A stretch of DNA of 64,000 nt from Oceanisphaera psychrotolerans (GCF_001870485.1 NZ_MDKE01000069.1:1-64000), one strand, 5' to 3'; shown: positions 1-9,352, counted from the stretch's first letter. Notes: generated from the sequence alone by a model not told the origin. Made by a program: numbers and translations.

Positions 1-118
1 CTTCATAACGCAGTAGGATGGCCATGACTCGACGGGCATGCTGCTTGTCGCGCGTAGTCTGAATAATCTTGTGCATTCGGCGTCGCTCTGGGCGAGGTAG
101 GGGTGGTAAGATCGGCAT
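1..118 (-). mobile_element. IS630-family transposase, N-terminal fragment cut by window edge
   Basis: The minus strand encodes 39 residues beginning MPILPPLPRPERRRM and continuing with a KIIQTTRDKQHARR-like stretch. This resembles the N-terminus of IS630-family transposases (MPI.P..RDERR.MQK...KTRDK.YARRL). The frame runs off the left edge, so only the start of the gene is visible. The inverted repeat just upstream (120-191) fits the outer end of the element. The family call rests on recognition of this short N-terminal motif; catalytic DDE residues would lie outside the window. Confidence 0.6.
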
Positions 119-119
119 G

Positions 120-191
120 AACTCAGTCCTTTGGGTGTCGTTTTGTTTTGTTTGGCGACTGATCAGATCGCACAAACTGGACTGAGTTCCC
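120..191. repeat. Inverted repeat at probable IS end
   Basis: AACTCAGTCC at 120-129 is the exact reverse complement of GGACTGAGTT at 179-188. The outer copy extends to GGGAACTCAGT when read inward from 191. The pair lies directly upstream of the transposase start, where a terminal inverted repeat is expected. The exact element boundary and any TA target duplication cannot be fixed because the other end is outside the window. Confidence 0.45.
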
Positions 192-192
192 T

Positions 193-333
193 TCCTTCAG
201 TGATCTACTATTCGGAACAGCTATTTATATTGAACGCTCAGGTGCTATCTATCATCCTCTGTATCTTAAACCTGATATTTGTGCGGAAACAATGGAAGAA
301 ATAGTTAAACAAATCATCGAGAAAGACGCCTAA
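193..333 (+). pseudogene. C-terminal remnant of an unidentified gene truncated at the IS border
   Basis: An open frame without a start codon enters from the IS end and stops at TAA 331-333. It encodes about 46 residues including SDLLFGTAIYIERSG and a helical, charged tail ending EEIVKQIIEKDA. The composition is AT-rich like the antiporter that follows and unlike the rest of the window. It reads like the tail of a real protein cut off by the insertion. I do not recognise the family, and chance coding in AT-rich DNA is possible. Confidence 0.35.
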
Positions 334-458
334 AATAGAACATGACGAGCTAATCAATCAGGACAAAATGCGGCTGGCTATCTTCGCTCCTCAAATTTTA
401 TCCAACCAAATTTTCCTGTTATCAGGGCGTTAGGAGACCACACAAGGAGAAATCATAA

Positions 459-1661
459 ATGCATGATTCATCACTAATCACTCTTATTGTTTTTGTGATT
501 TCTGGACTTGTCGTCCTTAATGCGCTCTCGTACTACTCCGAGCGAATAATGCTGTTTCCCAGTGTTATCTGGGTGTTGTGTCTTGGCATGATATACGGTG
601 CCGTGAATCATTTTGAGCTGCTCCACCTCCCTGAAGTTTTTCTTGACCCTAATATCATTCTCTTTGTGTTGGTTCCTGTTCTTATTTTCGCTGCAGCTAA
701 GAAAATGTGTCTACACCATTTTAGAAAGGTGCTTAAAGAATCATCGATTCTCGCGACATTAGGGATCGTTATCAGCATGGTTGGTGTGGCTCTGGTTCTC
801 TACTGGGTATTTCACGTTCCATTGCTTGAATCGCTACTCTTTGGGGTTATCGTTTCTGCGACTGATCCTATTGCTGTCAGTGCGATTTTGCATGAATCTA
901 AAGACCTCAGCACAGAAAGAAAAATGCTCATTGAAGGAGAGTCAATCCTTAATGATGGTTTTGTTGTTGCGGTCTTCGCAACACTTTCTGTTATGATTTT
1001 TGGAACAGAGGAAATTAGTCTCGCGCTGAGCGGAGGTAAGCTGGTTGTTAATATTTTAGGGGCTCTTGCTCTTGGAGTAGTCCTGGGAAGACTTGCTCGT
1101 TTTCTTTTACGCGTATGGAAAAATAAGGCCCCATCGCTTACGGTCAATATTACCCTGGCCCTCGCTTTTGCGAGCTTTCTCCTTGCGGAGACTTTCCATT
1201 TTCCTGGTGTACTTGCTGTCTTTGCAGGGGCTCTCGCGTTTGGTTATCGTCCCGATGAAAATAATGATAAAGTGCAAGGGGCTCAAGAGCAAGTATGGGA
1301 TTATCTGGAATACATTGTAAACAGCATTCTCTTCTTTTTGCTTGGAGCAAGCTTTTTCTCGCAGGCATCAATTGAGATCATAACCATTACTTTAGTAGTT
1401 ATAGGTGTGGTTGTGCTATTTATGTCACGGTTTATAGCGCTTGGTATTCTGAGTCCATTTTTGCGTATTGAAAAAGAAAAAATCACCCGTCAGGACTTTT
1501 GGTTACTCAACTTTTCAGGTTCACGTGGTGCAATTTCTATTGCCCTTATTCTTTTATTACCCAACGATTTTAGTTATAAACCGCTATTTCTGACCATCGC
1601 TTTTATTATGGTTTTTGTGTCTTTGCTGGTGTACCCCATTATTTTGAAAAAAGTTTTATGA
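459..1661 (+). CDS. CPA1-family cation:proton antiporter (NhaP-like)
   Basis: This 400-residue protein is almost wholly hydrophobic, with about 12 predicted membrane segments. It shows CPA1 Na+/H+ exchanger motifs: SATDPIAVSAIL near residue 138 (the usual S.TDPVAV ion-binding motif) and EGESILNDG near residue 163, plus SGSRGAISIALIL near residue 350. It would exchange Na+ or K+ for protons across the inner membrane. The start is supported by AAGGAGA at 444-450. The gene is clearly more AT-rich than its neighbours and sits beside an IS end and a truncated gene, suggesting horizontal acquisition. Ion specificity cannot be read from the sequence. Confidence 0.85.
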   Translation: MHDSSLITLIVFVISGLVVLNALSYYSERIMLFPSVIWVLCLGMIYGAVNHFELLHLPEVFLDPNIILFVLVPVLIFAAAKKMCLHHFRKVLKESSILATLGIVISMVGVALVLYWVFHVPLLESLLFGVIVSATDPIAVSAILHESKDLSTERKMLIEGESILNDGFVVAVFATLSVMIFGTEEISLALSGGKLVVNILGALALGVVLGRLARFLLRVWKNKAPSLTVNITLALAFASFLLAETFHFPGVLAVFAGALAFGYRPDENNDKVQGAQEQVWDYLEYIVNSILFFLLGASFFSQASIEIITITLVVIGVVVLFMSRFIALGILSPFLRIEKEKITRQDFWLLNFSGSRGAISIALILLLPNDFSYKPLFLTIAFIMVFVSLLVYPIILKKVL

Positions 1662-1849
1662 TGATCATAAAAAGGCCCAAGCATATTAAGCTAATATTCA
1701 TGAATGTGTGCAATTTTCGTGATGTATAAATGGCTCGGTGCGGATGAACATTGAAGCCCTGACCGTGGAGTAAGTGCTGCCGATCCGGCATCGTTTGTCG
1801 AGGGCCGTATTTCAGGATGGTGCAGGGGCTGTCGTTGCTTGGTGTTTGT

Positions 1850-1872
1850 GGTTTTATATTTTACATAAAACC
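1850..1872. repeat. 8-bp perfect inverted repeat in intergenic region
   Basis: GGTTTTAT and ATAAAACC flank a 7-nt loop. No T-run follows on the plus strand, so it is a weak terminator candidate. The region 1662-2100 between the antiporter and the his operon contains no convincing gene; this repeat and the larger nested one at 1988-2061 are its only structure that I see. Confidence 0.35.
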
Positions 1873-1987
1873 AATCAGTGCGCAGCTATTGAAAGTCGTT
1901 AGCTGTCAGTTGTTCGGTGTGGCGTGCTGGTGCGGGGTTATATTTTCAGGCGGTGCAATGGCGGATTTAGGAGGGGCGGGGTGTCTG

Positions 1988-2061
1988 CTTCACGACCGAT
2001 AAAATGCCATGGATGGCATTTGCCGAGCGTCCCAGGGAAGGGCTTGAAGCGTGTCGTGAAG
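1988..2061. repeat. Nested inverted repeats (possible cruciform or structured RNA element)
   Basis: CTTCACGAC at 1988-1996 pairs exactly with GTCGTGAAG at 2053-2061. Inside it AAATGCCAT at 2002-2010 pairs with ATGGCATTT at 2013-2021. The element lies downstream of the his operon terminator and belongs to no recognisable gene. Confidence 0.4.
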
Positions 2062-2103
2062 TAGTGCCCCGTTCCCGACGAGATTGTACAACGATTCCAA
2101 AGG

Positions 2104-2132
2104 GTAAAGAAAAGGCGGGCTCTTGGCCCGCC
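2104..2132 (-). terminator. Rho-independent terminator of the his operon
   Basis: On the minus strand GGCGGGC, a 5-nt CAAGA loop and GCCCGCC are followed by TTTTCTTT, directly after the hisIE stop codon at 2141-2143. Confidence 0.85.
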
Positions 2133-2140
2133 TGGTGCGT

Positions 2141-2779
2141 TTATTTGCTGTGTCGTTCCTGCAGCTTGGCGATCACGTCGCTCAGTTGCAGGCCTTCCTG
2201 CTGCAGCAGCACCGTCAGGTGGTAGAGCAGGTCGGCGGACTCGCACACCAGCTCGTCGAGGTCGTGCACGGTAGCGGCGAGGGCGGTTTCCACCCCTTCT
2301 TCACCCACCTTCTGGGCGATGCGCTTGGTGCCGCTGGCGTACAGGCTGGCGGTGTAGCTGGACTTGGGATCGGCACCCTTGCGGCTGGCGATCACCTGCT
2401 CCAGCTCGGCCAGAAAGGTCAGGTCGGGCGCCTGCTGCTCGTTGAAGCAGGACACATTGCCCAGATGGCAGGTAGGGCCAACGGGATCGACTATCGCCAG
2501 CAAGGTGTCGTTGTCGCAGTCGGTGCTGATGTCTTTGAGTTGCAGCACATGGCCGGAGCTTTCTCCCTTGGTCCACAGCCGGTTCTTGGTGCGGCTGAAA
2601 AAGGTGACCTGGCGGGTTTCCAGGGTCTTGGCCAGGGCGTCCTGATTCATGTAGCCCAGCATCAGCACCCGGCCGCTGTGGCAGTCCTGCACCACCACGG
2701 GCATCATGCCGTCGACCTTGTCCCAGTCCAGCGTGCCGGCATTAAACGTGTTGGTATCAGACGCGTTACAATCAGTCAC
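2141..2779 (-). CDS. hisI: Bifunctional phosphoribosyl-AMP cyclohydrolase / phosphoribosyl-ATP pyrophosphatase
   Basis: HisIE carries out the second and third steps of histidine synthesis in the cytoplasm, hydrolysing PR-ATP to PR-AMP and opening the ring to ProFAR. The N-terminal cyclohydrolase domain (about residues 20-110) shows [11 protein letters not shown], metal-binding DCDNDTLL and CHLGNVSCF. The C-terminal pyrophosphatase domain shows [23 protein letters not shown] and [13 protein letters not shown]. At 212 residues it is slightly longer than E. coli HisIE (203) because of its N-terminus. It is the last gene of the operon, overlaps hisF by 8 bp and is followed by a strong terminator. 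Confidence 0.97.
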   Translation of the reverse strand: MTDCNASDTNTFNAGTLDWDKVDGMMPVVVQDCHSGRVLMLGYMNQDALAKTLETRQVTFFSRTKNRLWTKGESSGHVLQLKDISTDCDNDTLLAIVDPVGPTCHLGNVSCFNEQQAPDLTFLAELEQVIASRKGADPKSSYTASLYASGTKRIAQKVGEEGVETALAATVHDLDELVCESADLLYHLTVLLQQEGLQLSDVIAKLQERHSK

Positions 2780-3545
2780 GTATTACCACTCCTTCCTGTT
2801 TCAGATACTGCTTGAGCTCACCGATATTGATAATGCCCTTGTGAAAGACCGACGCCGCCAGGGCGCCGTCCACATCGGCCTCGAGGAAGGCGTCACGGAA
2901 GTGCTTCATTTCACCGGCACCACCGGAGGCGATCAGCGGGACATTACAAATGGCGCGCACCCGTAGCAGTTGCTCGAGGTCGTAGCCCTGGCGCACACCG
3001 TCCTGGTTCATCACGTTGAGCACGATTTCGCCGGCGCCCCGCTGCTGCACTTCCTGCACCCAGTCGAAGGTGTTCCATTTGGTCACCTGGGTGCGGCTTT
3101 CGTCACCGGTGAACTGGTGCACCTGATACTGACCGGTACTCTCGTCGAAGTAGGAGTCGATACCGACCACGATGCACTGTACGCCGAAGGTGTCGGCCAG
3201 TTCGGTGATCAGCCGAGGGTCGGCCAGGGCGGGGGAGTTGATGGAAATCTTGTCGGCGCCGAATTCGAGGATGCGGGCCGCATCTTCCACCGACTTGATG
3301 CCACCGGCCACGCAGAACGGAATGTCGATCACTTCCGCCACCCGGCTGACCCAGCTCTTGTCGACGACGCGGTCCTGGCTGCTGGCGGTGATGTCATAGA
3401 ACACCAGTTCGTCGGCGCCTTCGGCCGCATAACGTTCGGCCAGCGGGACGATGTCGCCGATGATCTCGTGGTTACGGAACTTCACGCCCTTGACCACCTG
3501 TCCGTCCTTGACGTCTAGGCAGGGAATTATGCGTCTTGCCAGCAT
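2772..3545 (-). CDS. hisF: Imidazole glycerol phosphate synthase, cyclase subunit
   Basis: HisF is a (beta/alpha)8-barrel that forms imidazole glycerol phosphate and AICAR from PRFAR, using ammonia delivered by its glutaminase partner HisH. The 257-residue product begins [12 protein letters not shown], with catalytic Asp11 in [17 protein letters not shown] and a second key Asp in [13 protein letters not shown]. Phosphate-binding loops VAGGIKS and IASGGAG are present. It overlaps hisA by 19 bp, which suggests translational coupling. Its partner HisH is frameshifted in this assembly. Confidence 0.97.
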   Translation of the reverse strand: MLARRIIPCLDVKDGQVVKGVKFRNHEIIGDIVPLAERYAAEGADELVFYDITASSQDRVVDKSWVSRVAEVIDIPFCVAGGIKSVEDAARILEFGADKISINSPALADPRLITELADTFGVQCIVVGIDSYFDESTGQYQVHQFTGDESRTQVTKWNTFDWVQEVQQRGAGEIVLNVMNQDGVRQGYDLEQLLRVRAICNVPLIASGGAGEMKHFRDAFLEADVDGALAASVFHKGIINIGELKQYLKQEGVVIRD

Positions 3546-4264
3546 GCAATGGCCTCCTCGACGGTGAATTTACCTTCCAGCAGGGAGCGACCCAGGATCA
3601 CCCCGGCCACGCCGGTGCTCTTGAGGGCCTCGACATCACCGATGTTGCCGATGCCGCCGGAGGCCTGCCACAGAATGGTGGGATAGCGGGCGGCCAGCTC
3701 CCGGTACAGCGCCACGTTGGAGCCGGTGAGGGTGCCGTCCTTGGAGATGTCGGTGCACAGCACATGACAGAGACCGGCGGGCAGGTAGTGCTCGAGCAGG
3801 GCTTCGATGGTGATGCCGCTGTCCTGTTGCCAGCCGGCGATGGCGATCTTCTTCTCGCCAAAGGGGGTGATGTTGATGTCCAGTGCCAGCACGATACGAT
3901 CGGGACCGTACTGCTTGATCCAGCTGGTGACCATTTCGGGATTTTTCACGGCGGTGGAGCCAATCACCACCCGCTGGGCGCCGATGTCGAGCAGGTCTTT
4001 CACGTCCTGCTCGGTACGGATGCCGCCGCCGATCTGCACCGGTACCGGGGTGTTTTTGATGAGTTCGCGGATCACCTCAAGCTGACGCTGGCTGCTGTCT
4101 TTGGCGCCGTCCAGATCCACCAGGTGCAGCTGGGTGGCGCCTTCGGCCACATAGAGATCGAACCGCTCCTGTGGCGAGGCGGTATATTCGGTTTTTTGCT
4201 GGTAGTCACCCTGATACAGGCGCACTACCTTGCCACCAATCAAGTCTATGGCAGGAATAATCAT
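3527..4264 (-). CDS. hisA: ProFAR isomerase (phosphoribosylformimino-AICAR-phosphate isomerase)
   Basis: HisA is a beta-alpha barrel isomerase acting on ProFAR, the step before HisF/HisH. The 245 residues start [21 protein letters not shown], the usual N-terminus with catalytic Asp (PAIDL), followed by VQIGGGIRT and the [10 protein letters not shown] phosphate loop with the second catalytic Asp. The ATG at 4262-4264 overlaps a TGA stop of a short duplicated frame (ACATGA). A second copy of the first six codons, MIIPAI, lies exactly 80 bp upstream at 4325-4344 as part of a tandem duplication, so the native translational coupling to hisH has been rearranged. Confidence 0.96.
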   Translation of the reverse strand: MIIPAIDLIGGKVVRLYQGDYQQKTEYTASPQERFDLYVAEGATQLHLVDLDGAKDSSQRQLEVIRELIKNTPVPVQIGGGIRTEQDVKDLLDIGAQRVVIGSTAVKNPEMVTSWIKQYGPDRIVLALDINITPFGEKKIAIAGWQQDSGITIEALLEHYLPAGLCHVLCTDISKDGTLTGSNVALYRELAARYPTILWQASGGIGNIGDVEALKSTGVAGVILGRSLLEGKFTVEEAIACWQDA

Positions 4265-4379
4265 GTGTTACGGCTCCAGAAAGTGTTCAGCTGTTGGGCA
4301 CCTTGCCGCATCCGATCATTCAGCTCTATGGCAGGAATAATCATTACAGCTCCAGGAAGTTTTTCAGCAGTTGGGCACC
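4245..4379. repeat. Imperfect 80-bp tandem duplication of the hisH-end / hisA-start junction
   Basis: TCTATGGCAGGAATAATCAT occurs at 4245-4264 and again at 4325-4344, offset exactly 80 bp. Each copy is followed by a diverged copy of the hisH 3' end (CTCCAG.AAGT.TTCAGC.GTTGGGCACC, ending near 4302 and 4379). On the minus strand the extra unit encodes a 27-codon frame: MIIPAIEL, then [13 protein letters not shown] and a stop overlapping the true hisA ATG. It compares with the genuine hisH tail [11 protein letters not shown]. The copies have diverged, so the duplication is not a fresh assembly artefact. Confidence 0.8.
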
Positions 4380-4945
4380 GGCGGCGCCGGAGCGCTCCGG
4401 ATGGAATTGCACGCCAAAGAAATTTTCCTGGCCGATGGCGGCGCTGAAGGTCTGACCATGCTGGCAGGAAGCAGGGTATATTCGCCTACCGGCACCGCGT
4501 AAGAATGCACGAAGTAGAAGAAACTGCCTTCGGGGATGTCCTTGAACAGCGGGTGACCGGGCATGGGCGTTATCTGATTCCAGCCCATGTGCGGCAGACG
4601 AATGCCCTCGTTGCTTTCCATGTGGGCGCACTCGGCCTCGATTTTGCCGAGGCAGTCGACATCGCCTTCTTCGGAGTGGCTGACCAGCATCTGCATGCCG
4701 AGGCAGATACCCAGCACCGGCTGCTGCAGCTGGTTGATGAGTTCGATCAGATTGCGGTCTTTCAGGTTTTTCATCGCCTCGCGGGCGGTGCCCACGCCGG
4801 GCAGCAACAGCTTGTCGGCGGCCAATACCACCTCGGGCTCCTTGCTGACGGTGACCTCATAGCCCAGGCGTTCTATGGCGTAGCGCACCGAGGACAGGTT
4901 GGCGCAGCCGGTATCGATAATAACGACGTTTACGGGACTGTTCAC
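4344..4945 (-). pseudogene. hisH: Imidazole glycerol phosphate synthase, glutaminase subunit (frameshifted)
   Basis: HisH is a class I glutamine amidotransferase that supplies ammonia to HisF. The first frame gives a normal N-terminus ([14 protein letters not shown]), oxyanion region LLPGVGT and nucleophile motif [10 protein letters not shown]. After VGEYTLL it enters a nonsense tail ending at 4364. The correct ending, [12 protein letters not shown]...[12 protein letters not shown]...LLKNFLEL with the catalytic His and Glu, lies in the next frame and stops at 4344-4346. One missing base near 4471-4472 (CTGCTT where CTGGCTT is expected) explains this; restoring it gives 200 residues, close to the usual 196. 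As written the enzyme would lack two triad residues, but a sequence error is likely. Confidence 0.88.
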
Positions 4946-6012
4946 AAAACCCCCTTGCTGGAGGGCAGCTCGTTGCCTTCCACCTTGATGGCCTGACGCA
5001 GGGCGCGGCCGAAGCCCTTGAACACGCTTTCCACCATGTGGTGGGTGTTGTCGCCGGTGACCTTGAGATGAATATTGGCGGCTAGGCTGTCGCTTAGGCT
5101 ACGGAAGAAATGAGGCACCATTTCTACCGACAGATCGCCGGCCTTGTCCTGACCGAACTGACCTTCGAACTTCATGTAGGGCCGGCCGGACAGGTCCAGG
5201 GTCACGGCGGCTTCGCATTCGTCCATCGGCAGCACGAAACCGAAACGGCCGATGCCGCGCTTGTTGCCGAGTGCCTTGCGCAGCGCTTCACCCAGCGCCA
5301 GCGCCGTGTCTTCCACCGTGTGGTGATCGTCGATATGCAGATCGCCCTCGACCGCCACCTTGAGCTGAAAGCCGCCGTGAGTGGCGATTTGATCCAGCAT
5401 GTGGTCGAAGAAGTGCAGCCCGGTGTGGATCTGGTTGCCACCCTGAGTGTCCAGATCCAGCGCGATGCGGATGTCGGTTTCCTTGGTGGTACGGGTCACC
5501 TCGGCGGTACGACCCCGGCTCAGCAGACGGGCCACTATTTCGGGCCAGCCCAGGCCGTTGTGGCCGTAGTGCAGGCCCTTTAGCCCCATGTTCTCGGCCA
5601 GTCCCATGTCGGTCTGGCGATCGCCGATCACCCAGGAGTCGGTAAAGTCGATCCGACCGGCCTGCAGGTAGTCTTTTACCAGCCCCAGACGTGGCTTGCG
5701 GCAGGCGCAGTCGTCGTGCTGGAAATGGGGACAGATCAGTACGTCCTGGAAGTTCACGCCCTGAGAGTTGATGATCTGCATCATCAGGTTGTGGGGGGCG
5801 TCGAAATCAGCCTGCGGGAAGCTGTCGGTGCCCAGGCCGTCCTGGTTGGTGACCATCACCAGCTTGTAGCCGGCGTCCTGCAACTTGAGCAGGGCCGGGA
5901 TCACGCCGGGCAGAAAGGCCAGTTTGTCCAGCCGGTCCAGTTGTTTGTCTACCGGCGGTTCCTCTACCATGGTGCCGTCGCGGTCGATAAATAAGATACG
6001 TTCCTTAGTCAC
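4942..6012 (-). CDS. hisB: Bifunctional histidinol-phosphatase / imidazoleglycerol-phosphate dehydratase
   Basis: HisB catalyses the dehydration of IGP and the dephosphorylation of histidinol phosphate. The N-terminal HAD phosphatase domain (about 1-165) has FIDRDGTM with both catalytic aspartates, MVTNQDGLG and zinc-site cysteines in [14 protein letters not shown]. The dehydratase domain (about 167-356) has [14 protein letters not shown] and [14 protein letters not shown] metal-binding motifs. The length of 356 matches the enterobacterial fusion. The start is GTG at 6010-6012, with GGAG six bases upstream inside the end of hisC; hisC and hisB abut with no gap, and hisB overlaps hisH by four bases. 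Confidence 0.97.
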   Translation of the reverse strand: MTKERILFIDRDGTMVEEPPVDKQLDRLDKLAFLPGVIPALLKLQDAGYKLVMVTNQDGLGTDSFPQADFDAPHNLMMQIINSQGVNFQDVLICPHFQHDDCACRKPRLGLVKDYLQAGRIDFTDSWVIGDRQTDMGLAENMGLKGLHYGHNGLGWPEIVARLLSRGRTAEVTRTTKETDIRIALDLDTQGGNQIHTGLHFFDHMLDQIATHGGFQLKVAVEGDLHIDDHHTVEDTALALGEALRKALGNKRGIGRFGFVLPMDECEAAVTLDLSGRPYMKFEGQFGQDKAGDLSVEMVPHFFRSLSDSLAANIHLKVTGDNTHHMVESVFKGFGRALRQAIKVEGNELPSSKGVL

Positions 6013-7071
6013 TTATTGCTCCTGTTGCAGTACCTGAAGTACCGCGTCCATTTCGGCGCTGTTGCCGATGGTGATTCGAATACAATCGGAAAGCCCGGGC
6101 TTGCTGCCAAAATCACGCAGTATGATACCGGCCCTGGCCATGCGGGCAAAGAGGGCGGCCCCTGCGGTGAAGCGTACCAGCAAATAATTGCCGTTGGGGG
6201 CGAAGACTTCTGCCACCTGTGGGTGTTGACCCAGTTGTTCGGCCAGACGGGTCTTGAGCGCGTTGATCTCGTCCACCCGTGCACGCATGGTCGTCAGCCC
6301 GCTATCGCTCAGGGCCTGCGCGGCAATCTGGGCCACCGGCTCGGGGATAGGGTAGGGGGCGATGACTTTCTGCAGCAGGCCGATGACTTCGGGGCTGGCC
6401 AGGGTAAAACCGCAGCGAATGCCGGCCAGGCCGAAGGCCTTGGACAGGGTACGGATCAGCACCAGCTGCGGGTAGTCGGCCAGCAGATCGGCCTGGGTGA
6501 ACTCGGGGCAGAACTCGATATAGGCTTCGTCCACCACCACCAGGGCGCGATTGTTGGCGGCGTCGAGCAGGCGAACCAGCCCGGCTTTGTCCACCAGATC
6601 GCCGGTGGGGTTGTTGGGCGAGCACAGGAACACCAGCTTGACCCTGTCGAGCTGCTCGATGATGCCGTCGAAATCGGGCTGACGCCGGGGATTCAGCGGT
6701 ACATCGATGATGCCCACGCCGTTGGTCTCGGCGCTGATGGCGTACATGCCGTAGGTCGGGGTACAGAGCAGGATATTGTCCAGGCCCGGCTCGCAGAAGG
6801 TACGGATCAGCAGCTCGATGCCTTCGTCGCCGCCGCGGCTGACCAGCACCTGTTCCGGCGTCACGCCGGCGTAGGCTGCATAGGCATTGATCACCTGGGG
6901 CGGCTGACATTCCGGGTAACGGTTCAGCCGCGAGCAATCGAGGCGGTACTCGCCGCTGTCGGCTGCTTCGTTGGCGTTGAGCCAGATGTGGCCCTGGCCG
7001 CCGATGCGCCGTGCCGACTGATAGGGGGTCAGGGCCTGCACCTGGGCGCGGGCCAGTTTGGTGATGCTCAT
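6013..7071 (-). CDS. hisC: Histidinol-phosphate aminotransferase
   Basis: HisC is a PLP-dependent class II aminotransferase converting imidazole acetol phosphate to histidinol phosphate. The 352-residue sequence has the N-terminal LNANEAADSG motif, SRGGDEGIELLIR, the CSPNNPTGD cofactor-binding segment, VVVDEAYIEF and the PLP-lysine motif TLSKAFGLAGIRCG. Its ATG overlaps the hisD stop by four bases and its stop directly precedes hisB, so translation is tightly coupled. Confidence 0.97.
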   Translation of the reverse strand: MSITKLARAQVQALTPYQSARRIGGQGHIWLNANEAADSGEYRLDCSRLNRYPECQPPQVINAYAAYAGVTPEQVLVSRGGDEGIELLIRTFCEPGLDNILLCTPTYGMYAISAETNGVGIIDVPLNPRRQPDFDGIIEQLDRVKLVFLCSPNNPTGDLVDKAGLVRLLDAANNRALVVVDEAYIEFCPEFTQADLLADYPQLVLIRTLSKAFGLAGIRCGFTLASPEVIGLLQKVIAPYPIPEPVAQIAAQALSDSGLTTMRARVDEINALKTRLAEQLGQHPQVAEVFAPNGNYLLVRFTAGAALFARMARAGIILRDFGSKPGLSDCIRITIGNSAEMDAVLQVLQQEQ

Positions 7072-8360
7072 GCTTGCTTCTCCAGTTTGGCAAGCCGCAG
7101 GCTCACCGCATTCTTGTGGGCATCCAGGGTTTCGGTCGCGGCCAGCAGTTCCACCGCCGGGCCGATGGCGCGCAGGCCTTCCGGGCTCAGTTCCTGCACC
7201 GTAAACCGGCGCTGATAGTCGGCCAGCCCCAGGCTGGAATAGGTGCGCGAATAGCCGTAGGTGGGCAGAGTATGGTTGGTACCGCTGGCGTAGTCGCCGA
7301 CCGACTCCGGGGTCCAGGCGCCGAGGAAAATCGAGCCCGCATTTTTTAGTTTTGGAAGCAGGGCGCGCGGATCGGCGGTCTGCACGATCAGGTGCTCGGG
7401 AGCATAGGCGTTGGAAATGGCGGCGGCCTGAGTCATATCGTCACAGATAAAGGTACGGCTCTCGGCCAGGGCCTGGCGGGCGATATCGGCCCGGGACAGC
7501 TGTGCCAGTTGTTGCTCCAGCGCCATGTCGACCTTTTGTGCCAGTTCGCGGCTCGGGGTCACCAGTATGACCTGGGAGTCGGGGCCGTGTTCGGCCTGAG
7601 ACAGCAGATCCGAGGCGATAAAGTCGGCGTCGGCGGTGTCGTCGGCGATCACCAGCACTTCGGAGGGGCCGGCGGGCATGTCGATGGCGGCGCCGTCCAC
7701 ATCCGAGGACACCTGCTGTTTGGCTTCGGTGACCCAGGAATTACCCGGGCCGAAAATCTTGTCCACCTTGGTGACGGTGTCGCTGCCGTAGGCCATGGCC
7801 GCTATCGCCTGAGCGCCGCCCAGGGTGTAGATGGCGTCGACGCCACAGCGGCGGGCGGTATAGACGATGGCGTCGTTGATCGGCGGTGGCGAGCACAATA
7901 TCACCCGCTCACAGCCGGCCAGCCGGGCCGGAATGGCCAGCATCATCACGGTAGACACCAGCGGCGCGCTGCCGCCTGGCACATAGAGGCCGACCTTTTC
8001 CAGCGGCTGAAAGTGCAGCTCGCAGCGCACGCCGGGTGAGGTGTCCAGCGCCAGGGGTTGCGGCAGCTGGGCCCGGTGAAAGGTTTCGATGTTGCCGATG
8101 GCCAGTTCGATGGCGGCCTTCAGTTCGTCGCTGACTCTGTCGGCGGCGGCGTCGATTTCCTGCTCCGAGAGTTGCAGGGTATTGCGCTCGGTGCGGTCCA
8201 GAGTGCGGGTCAGCTCCATCAGGGCGGCATCACCGCCCTCGCGTACTTTGGCAATGATGCCGGCGACCTGTTCTTCGCGTCCGCCCTGGGCCAGGGCCGG
8301 GCGGCGCAGGGCCTGTGTCTGCTCGGAGGTATTCAGTTGATTCCAGTCGAGAGTCTTCAT
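7068..8360 (-). CDS. hisD: Histidinol dehydrogenase
   Basis: HisD is the NAD-dependent, zinc-containing enzyme that performs the last two oxidations, histidinol to histidine. The 430-residue protein shows GLYVPGGSAPLVSTVMM, KIFGPGNSWVTEAKQ, the substrate loop MPAGPSEVLVIAD and AEHGPDSQVIL. Near the C-terminus NAYAPEHLIVQ and SVGDYASGTNHTLPT carry catalytic Glu/His and zinc ligands. It starts three bases after the hisG stop and overlaps hisC by four bases. Confidence 0.97.
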   Translation of the reverse strand: MKTLDWNQLNTSEQTQALRRPALAQGGREEQVAGIIAKVREGGDAALMELTRTLDRTERNTLQLSEQEIDAAADRVSDELKAAIELAIGNIETFHRAQLPQPLALDTSPGVRCELHFQPLEKVGLYVPGGSAPLVSTVMMLAIPARLAGCERVILCSPPPINDAIVYTARRCGVDAIYTLGGAQAIAAMAYGSDTVTKVDKIFGPGNSWVTEAKQQVSSDVDGAAIDMPAGPSEVLVIADDTADADFIASDLLSQAEHGPDSQVILVTPSRELAQKVDMALEQQLAQLSRADIARQALAESRTFICDDMTQAAAISNAYAPEHLIVQTADPRALLPKLKNAGSIFLGAWTPESVGDYASGTNHTLPTYGYSRTYSSLGLADYQRRFTVQELSPEGLRAIGPAVELLAATETLDAHKNAVSLRLAKLEKQA

Positions 8361-8363
8361 GAC

Positions 8364-9266
8364 TTACTCCATCATCTTCTCGATGGGCAGCACCAGAATG
8401 GAGGAGGCGCCCAGGGCCTTGAGCCCTTCCATGGTTTCCCAGAACATGTCTTCGCCGCTCACCATGTGAATGGCCACCTGGTTGCTTTCACCGGCCAACT
8501 GCATGATGGTGGGGCGTTCGGCGCCGGGCAGCAGGTCGATGACCGCTTCCAGCCGATCCTTGGGGGCGTGCAGCATGATGTATTTGCTTTCACGCGCCTG
8601 TTGCAGACCCTGGATGCGCGGTAGCAGCTTGTCGATAATCTGCTGTTTGGCGGTAGGCAGAGTATTGGCGCTCTGGATCAGCACCGCCTTGGAGCGGAAG
8701 ATGACGTCGGTTTCGACCAGGCCGTTGGCCTCCAGGGTGGCGCCGGTAGACACCAGATCACAGATGGCCTCGGCCACGCCGGCGCGGGGGGCGACTTCCA
8801 CCGAGCCGTTCAGCATCACGCTCTTGAACTTCACGCCCTGGCGGTCCATGTAGCGCTTGAGCAGCCAGGGGTAGGAGGTGGCGATACGTTTGCCTTCCAG
8901 GCTCTCGGGGCCCTGATAGTCGAACTCCTGAGCCACCGCCAGCGACAGGCGGCAGCCGCCGAAGTCCAGGCGCTTGAGCACGCTGTAATCGGCGCTCTCG
9001 CCCTGAGCCTGGCGCTCCATCAGGGTTTCTTCCAGCACGTTTTCACCGACCACACCCAGGTCGACCACGCCGTCCATGACCAGACCGGGAATGTCGTCAT
9101 CGCGTACCAGCAGCAGATCGATGGGCATGTTTTCGGCGTGGGCGATCAGGCGCTGCTCGCGCAGGTTCAGCTTGACGCCGCAGCCTTTGAGCAGTTTCTG
9201 GCATTCGGTGCTGAGGCGGCCGGATTTCTGAATGGCGATGCGAAGGCGATTTTGGTCCAGTGTCAT
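8364..9266 (-). CDS. hisG: ATP phosphoribosyltransferase (long form)
   Basis: HisG catalyses the committed step, condensing ATP with PRPP to PR-ATP, and is feedback-inhibited by histidine. At 300 residues it is the long form with its own C-terminal regulatory domain, so no hisZ is needed. The N-terminus [13 protein letters not shown], the [12 protein letters not shown] loop and the PRPP motif [14 protein letters not shown] are visible. It is the first structural gene, 48 bp after the attenuator hairpin and about 150 bp after the leader peptide. Confidence 0.97.
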   Translation of the reverse strand: MTLDQNRLRIAIQKSGRLSTECQKLLKGCGVKLNLREQRLIAHAENMPIDLLLVRDDDIPGLVMDGVVDLGVVGENVLEETLMERQAQGESADYSVLKRLDFGGCRLSLAVAQEFDYQGPESLEGKRIATSYPWLLKRYMDRQGVKFKSVMLNGSVEVAPRAGVAEAICDLVSTGATLEANGLVETDVIFRSKAVLIQSANTLPTAKQQIIDKLLPRIQGLQQARESKYIMLHAPKDRLEAVIDLLPGAERPTIMQLAGESNQVAIHMVSGEDMFWETMEGLKALGASSILVLPIEKMME

Positions 9267-9313
9267 GCTGTTGTGTCCTTGTCTGTAAAATAAATCGGTA
9301 AAAATTAACGTCT

Positions 9314-9352
9314 AAAACGAAAAACCCCCGGAAGGGAAGCTTCCGAGGGTTT
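9314..9352 (-). terminator. his operon attenuator terminator
   Basis: On the minus strand a 12-bp stem (AACCCTCGGAAG with CTTCCGGGGGTT, one G-U pair, 5-nt loop) is followed by a T-rich tract. It lies between hisL and hisG, the classic position of a histidine attenuator. Confidence 0.88.

Noticed and set aside
331-440. Integron attC-like site before the antiporter
   Set aside because: GCGTTAGG resembles a core site, but the matching left-hand core and the internal symmetry are missing.
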